Source: Dichetophora obliterata
Lineage: Eukaryota > Arthropoda > Insecta > Diptera > Sciomyzidae
DNA length: 64,000 bases
Reading direction: 5' to 3'
NCBI GenBank assembly: GCA_963920525.1
Contig: OY986439.1
Coordinates: 476,001-540,000 of the forward strand
Positions 13,674 through 24,833 of this stretch are shown here, piece by piece (position 1 is the first letter of the stretch; each line of letters starts with the position of its first letter). The translations under genes were made by a program, and so were the position numbers. Under the pieces are notes generated by a model. That model had not been told where the DNA came from. It did not search any database and worked only from the letters and a program-made list of their open reading frames with translations.

Positions 13674-14793
13674 TGAATTTAAGTCTTATCCGACCAAACC
13701 GTCTGAAATAAAGCATTTTAATTGATTTGTGGGTGGTAAAATGGGGCGTACAGAAGAATGTAAAATTTTGTACATGTTTTTTCTTATGGAGGTCGGTATA
13801 GAATTGTTTCTTATTTGATGTGCGACAACAGTGCGAAACTTTAATATCAGTTTAAACTTTTGTCAGAAGTACGACAACAGTGCAAATATAAGAGTTTGAG
13901 TATGCGTGAATGAAACAATAGTATATTTCCAGACTGTTGACACTTTCTACATGCCGTTTTGCAATGTTGCATCCGTCGTCAATGTTTCCAAGCTATCACT
14001 CTGTTCTCCGCCACGCAGCTATCTTCTTTTATTCTACCCATGGTAGAAGAGTAGAGGTATATGCAGCGCTGACTGTGCTCTCTTTCCATACTGCCATGTC
14101 TGTCAAATTTAGCTGTGTGGCGAATGGAAACAAAAGAAAATAAAGAAAAAGTTTTGCTTCGTTTTGACAATTCCGGAAGTATGCTCTCATCTGGGGCTCT
14201 ATTCTGTAACTGTGAGTTTTAAAGTGTACACGGGCTGTCACAAAACTCACTGCTTTTAAGTCGACTCAACTTTCAAACTCACAGTTGAGAATAGGGCCCC
14301 TGGTGGATATACCTGTATTCTTCTACCATGATTCTACCAAGTATAATTGTATCATGAGAATTGTTTGACGTTCGAACTTCGAAAACACATTCTTCAGACT
14401 TCGAAAAACTTCTTAGCTGTCTCTTTTGCTCTTATCATCCAAGAAAGCAATACTTCTACTTGTACTAGACTTGATAACAGAGATAAAGAGATGGGAAACT
14501 CCGTTGGAGAGGGATAGCATTATGTTCAATTTTACGTTAAATTGGCTCCAATACTAGCACAAAACACTTATACTATGTCGTAAAATCAACGGAAAACAAC
14601 CCTGGCTTATGGTAGATTGAAGAAATTCACCAGTTACGTTTGAGGTCCGATAACTGTAAAACAGCATATTATTGCAAGAAAATGGGTAACGAAAGGTATA
14701 CCACAAAAGACGTCGGAAAAGCAATGGAAAACATCCCTGAAAAATCATGGTGAAATTACCTTAGAATAATTACACCATAGGAATCTGTTCAAG
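13674..14793. other. Spacer between satellite and first transposon cluster
   Basis: Unique-looking sequence without a supportable gene. The open frames near 13,937-14,250 overlap one another on both strands and coincide with the hairpin repeat annotated separately. It also contains GATAAAGAGATGGGAAACT near 14,480, which recurs inverted near 19,260-19,290. Confidence 0.5.
14032..14338. repeat. Nested inverted repeat with a short hairpin MITE core
   Basis: Outer arms: ATTCTACCCATGGTAGAAGA (from 14,032) pairs with the complement of the stretch ending at about 14,338. Inner arms: GGGGCTCTATTCTG at 14,193 pairs with GAATAGGGCCCC ending at 14,300, with AACTGTGAGTTT also shared, making a 108-bp hairpin. 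This is typical of a small non-autonomous DNA transposon. No clear target duplication was found. Confidence 0.6.
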
Positions 14794-15308
14794 CAGTGTT
14801 GCCGCTTGGAAAAATGCATGGATACTTTTTTAAGCCTCAGTTTAAGTTTAAATACTTTTTTAATAAATAATTTTTATATGAACATATGTTTTTATTTGCA
14901 GAAATATAAAAAAGGAGGCATTTCCTTAAATTCGACAAAAACTTTAAGAAAAATTATGACATTGAGACATTTTTGAACATTACTTTTTTTATCAAAAAAT
15001 GCATTAACGCAACCTCTTAACAAAGAACTTTAAAATTTTGTGATAAATATAATAAGTCTGCCTCATAGCTCAGCTGCTGCTGAATGATTTTTTTTCTAAT
15101 TTAAAACTTACTATAAACGATAAGACTAGTCGTTTTTTTTTGGGAATAGGTAAAGGTTTATTGTTTTGCAAAATACTTAAAAACGAATAATTTTTAACTT
15201 TTAAATTTAATTTAAATATAGGGCAATAGCAACCCATTTTAGTTATATTACACTTAACTGAATAAGCTATTAAATTACTTTTTTATGTATTTATATATTA
15301 TTTTGTAT

Positions 15309-16803
15309 CATAGCTGTTAAATAATTATTATTAATCGTATTCATTAGCAATTCGATTATTTTTTTAGAAATGTGAAATAATTGATTCAGTACAATTATTT
15401 TCTGTTTGTAATTGTAATCTAATAACATTCATAAAATAATTACGATTTTTTTAGATTACGAAAATAATTAAAAATAATTAAAAGTAATCAAGAAAAATAA
15501 TCAGACTACTTTTAGAAATTATGTTTGATTCTTTTTGATTATTTCAAAAATTTCAGTCTAAAATACTAAAATTGTTGTTGTATTTTTTGATAAATTAACA
15601 TAGAAATTGTTAAACAAAGATTGTCAAAAAACAAGAACGAAAAAATGCATTACAACATTTGCTCCGTTAGTTTTATCGATCACCTTTTTCTTCTTTCTTG
15701 TTTTTTAAAAACTTTTTTAATGATTATTTACATATCTATTTCTTTATAAATTAAATTTTACAAAATATTCCGTACTTTAAAATAAAATTCTTAAATAATC
15801 AAACAGAATCAAAGTAGTAGTAGTACTTTATTGAGTTTTTAATTAATCGATATTACAAAATATATATATATAAACAATTTCTTATTTGTTACAGCCGCTA
15901 ATGCTGTAATGTATGGCCTGCCTGTTCTGTTACACTATTAACTAAATTAATAATCAAAAGCCACTTGGCTATAATATTATTACAGAATAATTTACTCCTG
16001 CTCAAGGAGTATTTTAACATTTGCTTTTGACGATTATCCTAAAAGCATATGTGTGAAAGAGACAACGACAGCTTGTATACGGCGAGACATATACAAGCAC
16101 TAAAAATACTAAACATTTGATAAATTACATCAAATGCAGATTTTACGTTCACATATAGAATTATAAAAATACGCAATCACTAAAAATATAATATATTAAA
16201 TCATTAATGTTATGGTCACGATAATCACTAATAAAATTCAGTCGTTCAGTTGAATTCAATTGCAGCGGCTAGGTACAGTTCGCTTCAACTCGTTTAGGAT
16301 GTCGTCAAGTATTCCTCTTTTTATAAAACAGTACTATACAAGCCATGTATAGCATTAGCAGCGGTAACAGAGAAGGAACCATGAACCCAAAATTCATACT
16401 GTAGCTCCCAACATATTTGTTAATAAAACTTATTAAGTTTTTGTATAACTGTTATTCGTTTAACTGTGTTAACTGAAAAAGCCGTATCAGCGTATGGGCG
16501 AGTTCAGTTAAAAATTACTGGTTGCACTTCACAACCTCACCGTTGAAACGATGCGAGTCGACCTCAAACAGAATCAAAAATAATATCTATAAGTAGTTGG
16601 ATTATTTTTTCTTGATTACTTTTTATTCTTTTTGATTATTTTCCTTATTCCAAGTAGTCGTAATTATTTTTTGATTACTTTTAATCTAAATCAATTGCTT
16701 ATCAAACACATCTCCCTTAAGGATTATATGATTATAATTATTTTTAAAGTATAATAATATAATCTAATTGTTTATTAATCGTAATCGCAATTTAACAGCT
16801 ATG
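15309..16803. mobile_element. AT-rich fold-back element (long inverted repeat)
   Basis: CATAGCTGTTAAAT at 15,309 is matched inverted by ATTTAACAGCTATG ending at 16,803. Further in, AATTACGATTTTTTTAGATT and AGTAATCAAGAAAAATAATC on the left have inverted counterparts around 16,600-16,700. The arms are diverged and of low complexity, so the limits are approximate. The centre is occupied by a younger insertion (15,814-16,563). No open reading frame is supported. Confidence 0.55.
15814..16563 (-). mobile_element. 750-bp insertion with perfect 15-bp target duplication, LINE- or SINE-like
   Basis: The 15-mer TCAAACAGAATCAAA stands at 15,799-15,813 and again at 16,564-16,578, directly flanking 750 bp that interrupts the AT-rich fold-back. 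A target duplication of this length is typical of non-LTR retrotransposition. The left end reads GTAGTAGTAGTACTTTATTG, i.e. a 3' end of TAAAGTAC(TAC)n on the minus strand, like the short-repeat tails of I-type LINEs. The other end begins GGTCGACTCGCATCG on the minus strand. No reverse transcriptase or long frame is visible, so it is a non-autonomous or internally deleted copy. Confidence 0.7.
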
Positions 16804-17837
16804 TTTTGTATATAGTTTTTTGTATAAATATCAAACCTTTAAAATTCATGTAATAAACATAATTTATAAAAAATATAAAAATAACACAAAATATAACAAA
16901 CTGAAGTACTGAAATGTACATATGTTCCTTGTTAAGTCAGTCGCCGGTAGTCTAAAATTGTTATCATCTTTTTCTTCTTCATCTTTCAAAAGTATAGTTT
17001 TTGAGAATTCACCGTAAAAGTTGTGTAAGAATACTGACGTTATCTCCGCTACTACATCCGTTTTAGTAGGTGTCGAGCGCACAGCAGAAATATACATACT
17101 CTTTACACTCATTTATTTCAAAACTACTTTTTTCGGCAATGTGTTGTATCGAAAACAAAAGCTATCCAACCAAATCATGTGAAATTTTAATATGTTATTC
17201 ACATCAGTGGCTTTCGCTATCAAAATTTAAAAAAATCGTATATTTTACACTGAATAACCAGTAAGAAACCCTGTTTTTAGAACTTAAATATTAAAAGCGT
17301 GTCATACTGTCAATTTTCAGTGTTTTTTTCTAGTCCCGGCCATAGCTGAACTCTATTACTAGAAGAGTAAATATCAACAACAGTGACGAAGATCTTTATT
17401 TGAAAGGCTCTAATTGAGCACCTTTTTGAACATTTAATATTTATTTAATATTTTAATATTTATTTAATTTAATTATCATGTTCACATATAAGACAAAGTC
17501 TTTTAAATGCAGTAAGAAATCAAAGAATAACAACAAGTTATAACCAACAAATAAATAAAAACAAAAAAATTTTAATTTACTTATTTTAAATTAAAAAAAA
17601 AGAAAAAAATTGTAAACACGACTAAATTTAACTTTAAATTTTAAATTTAAGTTATAATCAACAAACAAATGCATTTGACTCAAGAAATTAAATTTAGTTA
17701 TAAGCTTCAATTTTAACAATAAATTATAATTGAATTGAATTTAGACTTATGTATAAATTACCTTTAAGGAACTTTATCAAAAAATTAAGAAGATAACATT
17801 AATAGAATAGAAAATAGAAGAAAGAAGAAAGATAGTA
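16804..17837. other. AT-rich intergenic DNA
   Basis: AT-rich sequence with A-runs. No gene supported; short open frames near 16,864-17,264 have no recognisable features. The part nearest 17,837 may be the 3' untranslated region of the adjacent LINE fragment. Confidence 0.4.
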
Positions 17838-18823
17838 TCAAGAAAAGTGTTGGAATATTGCATGCTTAAAGTTGTGCTTATTTCGGATACTTTTGATTCT
17901 TGAAGGTAGCGAATTCCACATTCTGATAGCGTTCACAAAAAAGAGTCTGTTAGAATTCAAAAAATTGTATACAGGGATTACAAGGTTCATATTTCTGGTC
18001 GATCTACAAAACTGTAACTTATTAAATAAGTAATTAGGAGTTTGTGTATAAATCAAGTTATGCAAAAAAATACAGTTTCTAGCATCCAAATAATTGAAAA
18101 TATTGCAACCAAGTACTCGATTGCTCAAATGACTTATACGGTCAAACTTTTTAAGACCATAAACGTATCTGACAGCATTATTAAACACAAGTTGTAACTT
18201 AAGCTTTGACCTCGAATCAAGCTTACTGTATACAACTTCTGAGTAGGAAATTATTGGCATTATGAGTTGAACCACTAGCTTTCTTCTAGTCTCAACAGGC
18301 ACAAATGATGCAGTTCTTCTCAGGTTCCGTAGGATATAGTAAACTTTACAAACAACAGAGTTTATATGATCTTCACAGGAAAGTGAGGAATTAATATAGT
18401 AACCGAGATTTTTAACTTTACCTATAAATTTCAAGTCGACTCCATTCAGAAAAATGGCTGGTATATCAGAAAAAGAGTATCTAGACTTAAAAATCGGCAT
18501 AACAAATGATTTAAGAGGGTTAAGATTAAGCTTATTAGCTTTAGCACAATCTACTATTTTACTCATGTCTTCATATTTACCTCAATACATAAATCATCAA
18601 CAAGATCAATTGGTTTGGACAAGTACAGCTGAAGATCATCAGCATATGCATGCATGGTTACATGACGGCATTTGCTGAAAATATCATTAAGAAACATTGC
18701 AAATAAAAGCGGACCAAGTACCGAGCCTTGAGGAACTCCACAGGATAAATTGTTAAAAGCAGACAGACTATTTCCCACCCTTACTCTTTGAGACCTTCCA
18801 ACTAAGTAATTATATAGCAGACA
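17838..18823 (-). pseudogene. 5'-truncated non-LTR retrotransposon (reverse transcriptase C-terminal half)
   Basis: On the minus strand the peptide contains [14 protein letters not shown], then [20 protein letters not shown] and the catalytic box YADD (18,635-18,646). After a frameshift it continues into a 240-residue C-terminal region with LGYYINSSLSCEDH and a conserved end. These are reverse transcriptase motifs 4-7 plus the thumb and tail of LINE ORF2 proteins. An extra AT at about 18,575 shifts the frame (EVN|MKT stop against the continuing EDMSKIVDC reading). Endonuclease and the first RT motifs are missing: homology stops at about 18,820, the usual 5' truncation. Dead copy. Confidence 0.88.
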
Positions 18824-19173
18824 TAATTAACATAATTAACAAATTTTTATGAGTGTTTCAATATACCTTTAAAGTTTAAATATCGTTGTTCATTATTTTA
18901 ACTTTTAAAAAAATAAATCCTAAAAATATTTAAAATATTCAAGCACTAAGTCTTAATATTATTATTTTTTATTTTATATATGTATATGCTTTGTTTCTCA
19001 CTATTACATTTTAACAAAACTATTTGTTAGGCTTCAAATTAGATAAATAGAATTGTTATTAAAGCTTAAAAAATTGGGTTTCAGTACTGTAGTATGTGGA
19101 TACTTTTTTCTGAAGTGGATACATTTGTGACCTTTTCATGGATACTTTTTTTAGAATCGTCGCGGCAACACTG

Positions 19174-20294
19174 ATCTGGGTGAACTCACGTACACAATAA
19201 ATGAGTTTCACCAAAGTACATAAAAATGGAAAAAACATATGTTTTGACGTCACAAAATTTAAGTTTCCTATCTCTTTATCTCTGCTTGATAATCTATTGC
19301 GTTCGCTTGTATTTTCCGCGATTATATTTTGCTGTTCCATAGCGAAGAAGAACATCGATTTCATGTTAAGAAAATATAAATACCAGAAAAAGCAAAAAAT
19401 TTGAGGAAATCGGGACAAATTTACTTGAATAATTGCACAAACAGCTCTTAATTTCGGTAAAGCATTGAAACTTTTTCTTAAGACTGCTTATGTTGATATA
19501 ATCTGTATTTTATATTGCATATATTACTGCTTTGGAAAAACAGCTTGCGCCAACGCGGTGATAGGCATCAAGCTGTGGAGCCCTAACAAATAGCAGTATT
19601 GTATACTTTCAATTGACTTTATCCTAGCACCACTTTTAGTTTAATCATGCATATAAGAAAAACTATTATCTCGTTAAACATTTCGTTTCAGAATATTGCC
19701 CTATAACATTTTAAAAAGCAAATTATAAATAGTTTGGCCTTTACAAAAGGAGATTCTAGCAAACTTTGAGCTAAATCGTTTGTCTGCCTTTTCACTTGTC
19801 AAACTAGAAATTACTTCTAGATGCAAAAGAATCGATTAAGGTTAAGTTGAGCTGTTGTTGAAGGTAGATGTTACAAAAATACATTAGCAAAAGTGCAAAG
19901 CATTTGCATGCTGAAAATTGAAAGATTAAAAAAATCCACACTAAAGCAACGCTTATCATTTTTTGACATGCATTGAAATTACAGACAAATATCTGTATTG
20001 GTAAATTGAATGAAATGTGGTTTGCTTAATTTCATTCATAATTCTTCCATTTTACCAAATTTAGCAAAAAGGAATTATTAAAGCCTTGAGATCGATTATA
20101 ATACAATCTTAATAGAAAGAAATAAGCAAAACGACTTAAAAAAGAACGAATCTATTTCCCAGTGGCATTTTAGCGAGTGCTCCGCAAAAGAAGGCATGCT
20201 ACCACTGCTATTATTGGCGCCAATACACCTTCCATGATCACTGCATTTATGAGTACTTCTGTAAGGCCTACCTTTTGAGGGTTCTGATTCTTTC
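19174..20294. other. Intergenic DNA, no gene seen
   Basis: Open frames at about 19,059-19,418 overlap on both strands and show no domain. Near 19,255-19,295 lies the inverted partner of a motif at about 14,480. Nothing else stands out. Confidence 0.4.
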
Positions 20295-20620
20295 ATATTA
20301 TTTTATATGAAAAAATTTACAAAAAAAATTCCAAAACAAATTTAAAATACACAGAACAGTTTGTAAAAAAATTTAGATTTAAAAAAAAAACAACAAAAAC
20401 ATATATTTTTTTGTCCGAGTTGGGTCTCGAACCCGGGCTCCCGAAAACTAACACATTACATATTATATTATATGAAAATATTTATATGAAGAAAATTTAT
20501 AAAAAAATTCCAAAAAAATTTTAAATACACAGAACAGTTTGTAAGAAAATGTAGATTAAAAAAAAAAACAAAAATTTTTTTTGTCTGAGTTGGGTCTCGA
20601 ACCCGGGCTCCTGGAAGATT
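20295..20620 (-). repeat. Tandem pair of tRNA-derived SINE-like repeats
   Basis: Two copies of about 160 bp (20,295-20,463 and 20,464-20,620) share ACACAGAACAGTTTGTAA and TTGGGTCTCGAACCCGGGCT. Read on the minus strand, each starts with GGGTTCGAGACCC (complement of 20,422-20,434 and 20,592-20,604), a perfect match to the RNA polymerase III B box GGTTCGANNCC, followed by a T/A-rich body. No clear A box was found, so these are probably truncated SINEs. Confidence 0.6.
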
Positions 20621-20663
20621 ACTTTCAGTTGTATTGATGCAAAATAAGCGATTAATTCTTAAC

Positions 20664-20740
20664 AACCCACGATAGACGAGTGGGTAAAATGTCGGATACG
20701 CCGCACGAGAGAACTATGGTTCAAATTAGAAATTGTTGGT
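20664..20740 (+). repeat. tRNA-related SINE head (A and B boxes)
   Basis: GATAGACGAGTGGG (20,671-20,684) resembles the pol III A box and GGTTCAAATTA (20,718-20,728) the B box, about 34 bases apart as in tRNA genes. It does not fold into a convincing tRNA and lacks a clean T-arm, so it is called a SINE head, not a tRNA gene. It is in opposite orientation to the neighbouring SINE pair. Confidence 0.5.
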
Positions 20741-20977
20741 CGTTTTTTGTTTGAAGTTGATATTTATATTGCTTTTCAGCAGCCTGGCGCTCGATTCTAA
20801 TGGTAAGAAACAAGACAACACATCTAAAACAAAATAAAGGTATTTCTAGCTCGCTTTTGCATACGGCCAAAGTTTTAGATTTAGCTGGTCCCAGAACGGA
20901 ACGCCAAAACTGGCACAGCAAAGTTGGGAGCAGCACTTTCATTTTGGGACAACTTTTGCTATGTCACTTGAAACTGA

Positions 20978-21216
20978 GTGGGAAATAGCGACTACATATC
21001 TGAACCTGGACCACTTCCTAACTAATTTATCTCTTTGACTTCAGTTTCAACTGATGGCGTTGAATAGAACATGAATATGCGCAGCTGTTGAGCTCAAATA
21101 ATCCTATATAAATAATAGCTTTTGAAATGTTTTTTAAATTCACAGAAGATGGCGCCAGCATCAAAGAGATAAATTAGTAAGGAAAAGGCCCAGGTTCAGT
21201 AAGTCGCTATTTCCAC
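20978..21216. mobile_element. MITE with about 59-bp terminal inverted repeats
   Basis: The left arm begins GTGGGAAATAGCG and contains CTAACTAATTTATCTCTTTG. The right arm is its inverted copy, ending CGCTATTTCCAC and containing CAAAGAGATAAATTAGTAAG. Both arms also share the GAACCTGG core. The loop is about 120 bp with no coding capacity. A target duplication is not obvious. Confidence 0.7.
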
Positions 21217-21284
21217 ATCTGTTTCAACTGATATAGCAAGAGGCAGCAGAAACTATTGATGCCATCAATTTATAAAATTTATAA

Positions 21285-22180
21285 AAAAATACGTGTCCAT
21301 GGTGTTTAGAGTTTTTCCGGAAATGCGTTGCTTGGTGGCTATCAGCCAGTGCTTCTCTGTTGAAGTGAACAGCAAAAGTAGGAATCAAAAGTAAGATTTA
21401 ACACTTACCCAGTGGCTGCGAGAGCTGATTAAAGTTTGGCGTGCGTAACTCCTTAATGCCCGAAAAAGCGCCACGGTGCTGCTCTTCTGATGTAAAAGGC
21501 GCATGCGGTGCCGGCGGTGCTATCTTGACAAAAACGGCTGCTCTAATGCGACTGTTTTGATGCGACTCTAAAAACTGCAGCGTCTTGTTGAGCAGCAAGT
21601 CGGTGAGATACTCTTGTGAGTAAGATACATATTGCTGGTTCTCTTGCAGCGTAAAGTTGTAGTATGAATTACAATGCAGATCATGGAATTTATTACAACC
21701 GGGTGGCAAAATTGCGCACTGGTACTGGTTCAGATTCTTGAACCAATACCAGTACCTTCTTGCCGGCAAAGAAGGTGTGGTAGCCGCCCTGTTGCAGCAG
21801 CACAGGAAAAACATTGGGTTCCACCTGGCGTTGCCAGAAAGGACCATTGCAGCCGCCACTTAGCGAGTTGTTGGTCGTGCAGTGATTGTGGGCATACTGG
21901 CCAAACAGTAATGTAGCACGCGAAAGACAGCATAGTGGTGAGCTTGTAAACTACGGAAGACCATGAAGATGAGAATGACAAATTTTTCTTTTCGCTTTCT
22001 GTACTTACTGCATTCGCGAAGGTCGCGCCACGGTCGCCTAGGAGAAGCTGCACTTGCCTCATCGGAAACATGCCGTGAAGTGCCACATCCTGGTCATCTG
22101 TCAACACCACCAGAATGTTGGGCTTCTTGGCCGACACACCTGCAGCAACAAGCAATAAAAATTGTAGAAAACACAGTTCG
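21285..22180 (-). pseudogene. GNS: N-acetylglucosamine-6-sulfatase (GNS) gene fragment, three exons, disrupted
   Basis: Lysosomal GNS enzymes remove 6-sulfate from N-acetylglucosamine in heparan and keratan sulfate. Exons on the minus strand: about 22,180-22,009 (hydrophobic signal-like stretch, then AKKPNILVVLTDDQDVALHG), 21,950-21,409 (FTSSPLCCLSRATLL ... YAHNHCTTNN ... GYHTFFAGK ... CNKFHDLHCNSYYNFTL ... KIAPPAPHAPF) and 21,356-21,285 (KHWLIATKQRISGKTLNTMD). Both introns keep GT-AG ends and compatible phase, so this is not a processed copy. Three defects: the sulfatase signature C-x-P-x-R reads C-C-L-S-R; an insertion of about 23 bp that inverts the adjacent sequence (about 21,722-21,768) shifts the frame just after FFAGK; and homology ends at about 21,285, losing the C-terminal half. 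No in-frame ATG was found before the signal-like stretch. Read as a non-functional partial copy; a working paralogue presumably exists elsewhere. Confidence 0.82.
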
Positions 22181-22189
22181 AAAATAAAT

Positions 22190-22893
22190 TTTTTTACAAA
22201 GCAGAAAGAAACGGTTTTGCGAAAATTTCAACAAAGACACTGAAGAACAGATTAACGTCACAGATTTGCCATCAAAAAATGTCGACTATTCACACTTTTT
22301 TCGCCAAATTTTATTTGTTTTTTCAACTAAAACAAATGCATAAAAACACAAATTTAGAACACAACTTAACATTATTAAATGAGAATTGAAACGAAAGTGA
22401 TTGATGAGATGATTCAGCAATACAAATATACTTAGGCAGTCTCCTGCTCAGGCAACGCTGCAATTGCACTAAGCGTATTTTTAATCCAAGGTGCTGGCAA
22501 AGGCTATGTTTGAGGGCGAAAGCAAATTTTGCCGCTACGCCCTTCTAATAGCTCTGCAATCGGTTTGTATATAGATAATGTTAACAATAGCTGCGTTCCA
22601 TTCGCTTCAAAATAATCCAGATTATTTTTTTTACATGCAAAGCAAAAAGAAAAATAATAATCCTATAACAAATAGGATTATTTTTGCTATCCATATAAAA
22701 TTGTGATATAGCCTTTATAAAATTTGAAACACAGATGCCGCACCTGTATATTTTTATGAGTTGTCATTTAATTTTTTAAATTATTTGTTTGTTTGATACA
22801 ATGACTATCAGGTAGCCATGACAGCTACCTATTTTCTCACGAGCTGCGACCGTCGAATGTTAAACAAAACAGTAGATTTTTTATTTAGTTCTC
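22190..22893. other. Spacer with a repeat copy related to 23.56 kb
   Basis: No gene. CTTCTAATAGCTCTGCAAT followed by CGGTTTG near 22,545-22,570 resembles CATTCTAATAGCGCTGCAAT followed by AGGTTTG near 23,597-23,622, and GGCGAAAGCAA occurs near both. A diverged dispersed repeat therefore flanks the RpL23 fragment as direct copies. Confidence 0.45.
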
Positions 22894-23211
22894 TTAGGCA
22901 ATTGAACTTGCATTTGATGCTATACGTGGCCACAAATCTGCACATTCTTTAGCAACTGGTCCCGTGATGGCAGAACCTTTCATTTCGCCTTTATTATTTA
23001 CTATGACCCCAGCATTGTCTTCAAAATATATAAACACACCATCCCTCCTTCTGAACGGTTTTCTTTGGCGAATAACAACAGCTGGCATGACCTTTTTTCT
23101 TAATTCAGGTTTGCCCTTCTTGACAGTAGCTACGAACATATCACCAACACCAGCAGCCGGTAGACGATTTAAACGACCACGAATTCCGTGAACAGCAATA
23201 ACATACAGAAC
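22894..23211 (-). pseudogene. RpL23: 5'-truncated ribosomal protein L23 (uL14) sequence
   Basis: From 23,211 down the minus strand encodes [17 protein letters not shown] through to NASSIA and a stop at 22,894. It is an uninterrupted 105-codon match to the C-terminal three quarters of eukaryotic uL14, which sits at the 60S intersubunit face. The N-terminal roughly 36 residues are absent. Directly upstream is a pyrimidine-rich run (minus strand GTTTGTTTTGTTTTC...) but no AG acceptor and no ATG; the only upstream in-frame start-like codon is TTG. It is therefore either a terminal exon that lost its acceptor or a 5'-truncated retrocopy. An AATAAA lies just after the stop, with no A-tail. The perfectly open frame suggests recent origin or assembly loss of the upstream exon. 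Confidence 0.8.
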
Positions 23212-23224
23212 AAAAGAAAACAAA

Positions 23225-24455
23225 ACAAACCGCGTATGTCACTCACATTGGATGCATTCAACGGAGCCAACAATTGCAACTTAATTATTTATATAATTGC
23301 ATAATATAATTTTTAAATTAAATAATTTACAATTTTTCTGACGTTTAGAGTAAAACACATTCAGAGAAAAACATCGTTCACTAAAGTATCGCTACCATAA
23401 CAGTTTACAACAGTTTTGAACGACACACGTTCTCATGACACTTAATAGTTATTGTATCATGATTGCTGGTTTGAATTTCATTTTGACTGCAACGGTAGTG
23501 CCCTATACGAGTCGTTTTTCTTGCCGTTCCTTTGAATAAATTTGTTATCGCGATTATAGTAAGGCGAAAGGAACGCAGCTAATGGGCCTAAGTCATTCTA
23601 ATAGCGCTGCAATAGGTTTGCAAAGCAGCAATGTTGAACACTATTTCCCGCTTTTACTCTGAAATTTGTCGATTCGCTCGCATGAGGGGTAGACGAAAGT
23701 CCCCTTTCAACCCGTGTAGTCCACAAATTGCTTGCGGCGAAAGCAATTATTGCTCATAGAATTGCCGAGTGAAAAACGGCTCTACGTTCGTGCACATATT
23801 CAAAAACTTCTTAACCCATTAATCACAACGTATGATATATCATACGCGATATAAGTATTTTTAAAAAATTCCTCAAAAATCCGCAGCCACCGTAAAGATT
23901 TGCTTCCAACAGTGTGAGAAAGTCTGATGTATGCTTATGTATGCTTGTATGTTTTTGTCCAAACAAAGTATTAAATTTTTGTAAGATTGGGAGTTAAATG
24001 CAAAACCAATTTTCTGATTGGTATCTCGTTTTAAAGCAAACAAAACTTTTTTCTTTGAGTCAATTGAAAAGCTTATATATTGAATTTCGTAATGATAGCT
24101 ATAAAATTACGGCTGTTGTGATCACAGACCAACAGCCAGACATTACTAAATCGACTCAGGAGGTGATGCTGATCAAAAATATATATACTACCTGCTACGC
24201 CTCCTTATCGGCTTTACAAAAGGAGTGACAAAATTAATATACAATCTTATGCAGTACACGTAGGGTATAAAAATACAATTGAGGAAAATATTTTTTCCAA
24301 ATCTAAAGAACAAATTAAATATTTAGTTTAAAACAGGTTTTTTTGCAAAATTTAGTTCAATTTTTCACAATTGTTTTAATACTCAGCTAATAATTTTAAA
24401 AATAAATGTTCAAATGGTTACATCTCCTAAGCTATAAGAGATAGAGCAAAACGTC
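23225..24455. other. Intergenic DNA with a repeat copy and one unexplained short ORF
   Basis: Contains the second copy of the dispersed repeat (about 23,560-23,760). A 76-codon plus-strand frame at 23,998-24,228 starts at ATG and is less repetitive than most here, but has no domain I recognise; it may be a transposon fragment. No other gene. Confidence 0.35.
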
Positions 24456-24833
24456 TTTTTTTTTTTTTATATTTATTTATTACTTTATTAATGTTACTAA
24501 AGAATACTCTTATTATAATTACAATTTGTTTAAAATTCATTTTTACATACATTAATTAATAACAATAATGCCACATTCTGTAGTTCCAAAGGAACTAGAG
24601 GCGAATGCGGGTTTACATATGATGGAAAAGAAAACAAATTATGTTTATGTTTACAATTATGTATACAAATAAGTAGACAAGGGGTCGTTAGAGCAAAGCT
24701 TGAACATTAGTTTTAAATTTGATTTTGAGAAACATGGAAAAAAGAAGAAATGAGAAAAAATGAGAAAAATGTTTATTTAATATTAATAATAATAATTGCT
24801 AACTTAGTTTAATTTATGGAGTTAATTAGTTAA

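Noticed and set aside
20653..20740. A functional tRNA gene
   Set aside because: A and B boxes are recognisable but no complete cloverleaf could be drawn; fits a SINE head better.
22894..23223. RpL23 as a complete short gene starting at 23,223
   Set aside because: The apparent start is TTG in non-homologous sequence; the N-terminal quarter is missing and no acceptor is present.
23998..24228. 76-codon ATG frame as a novel gene
   Set aside because: No recognisable motif, signal or homologous neighbour; length is within chance expectation for this composition.
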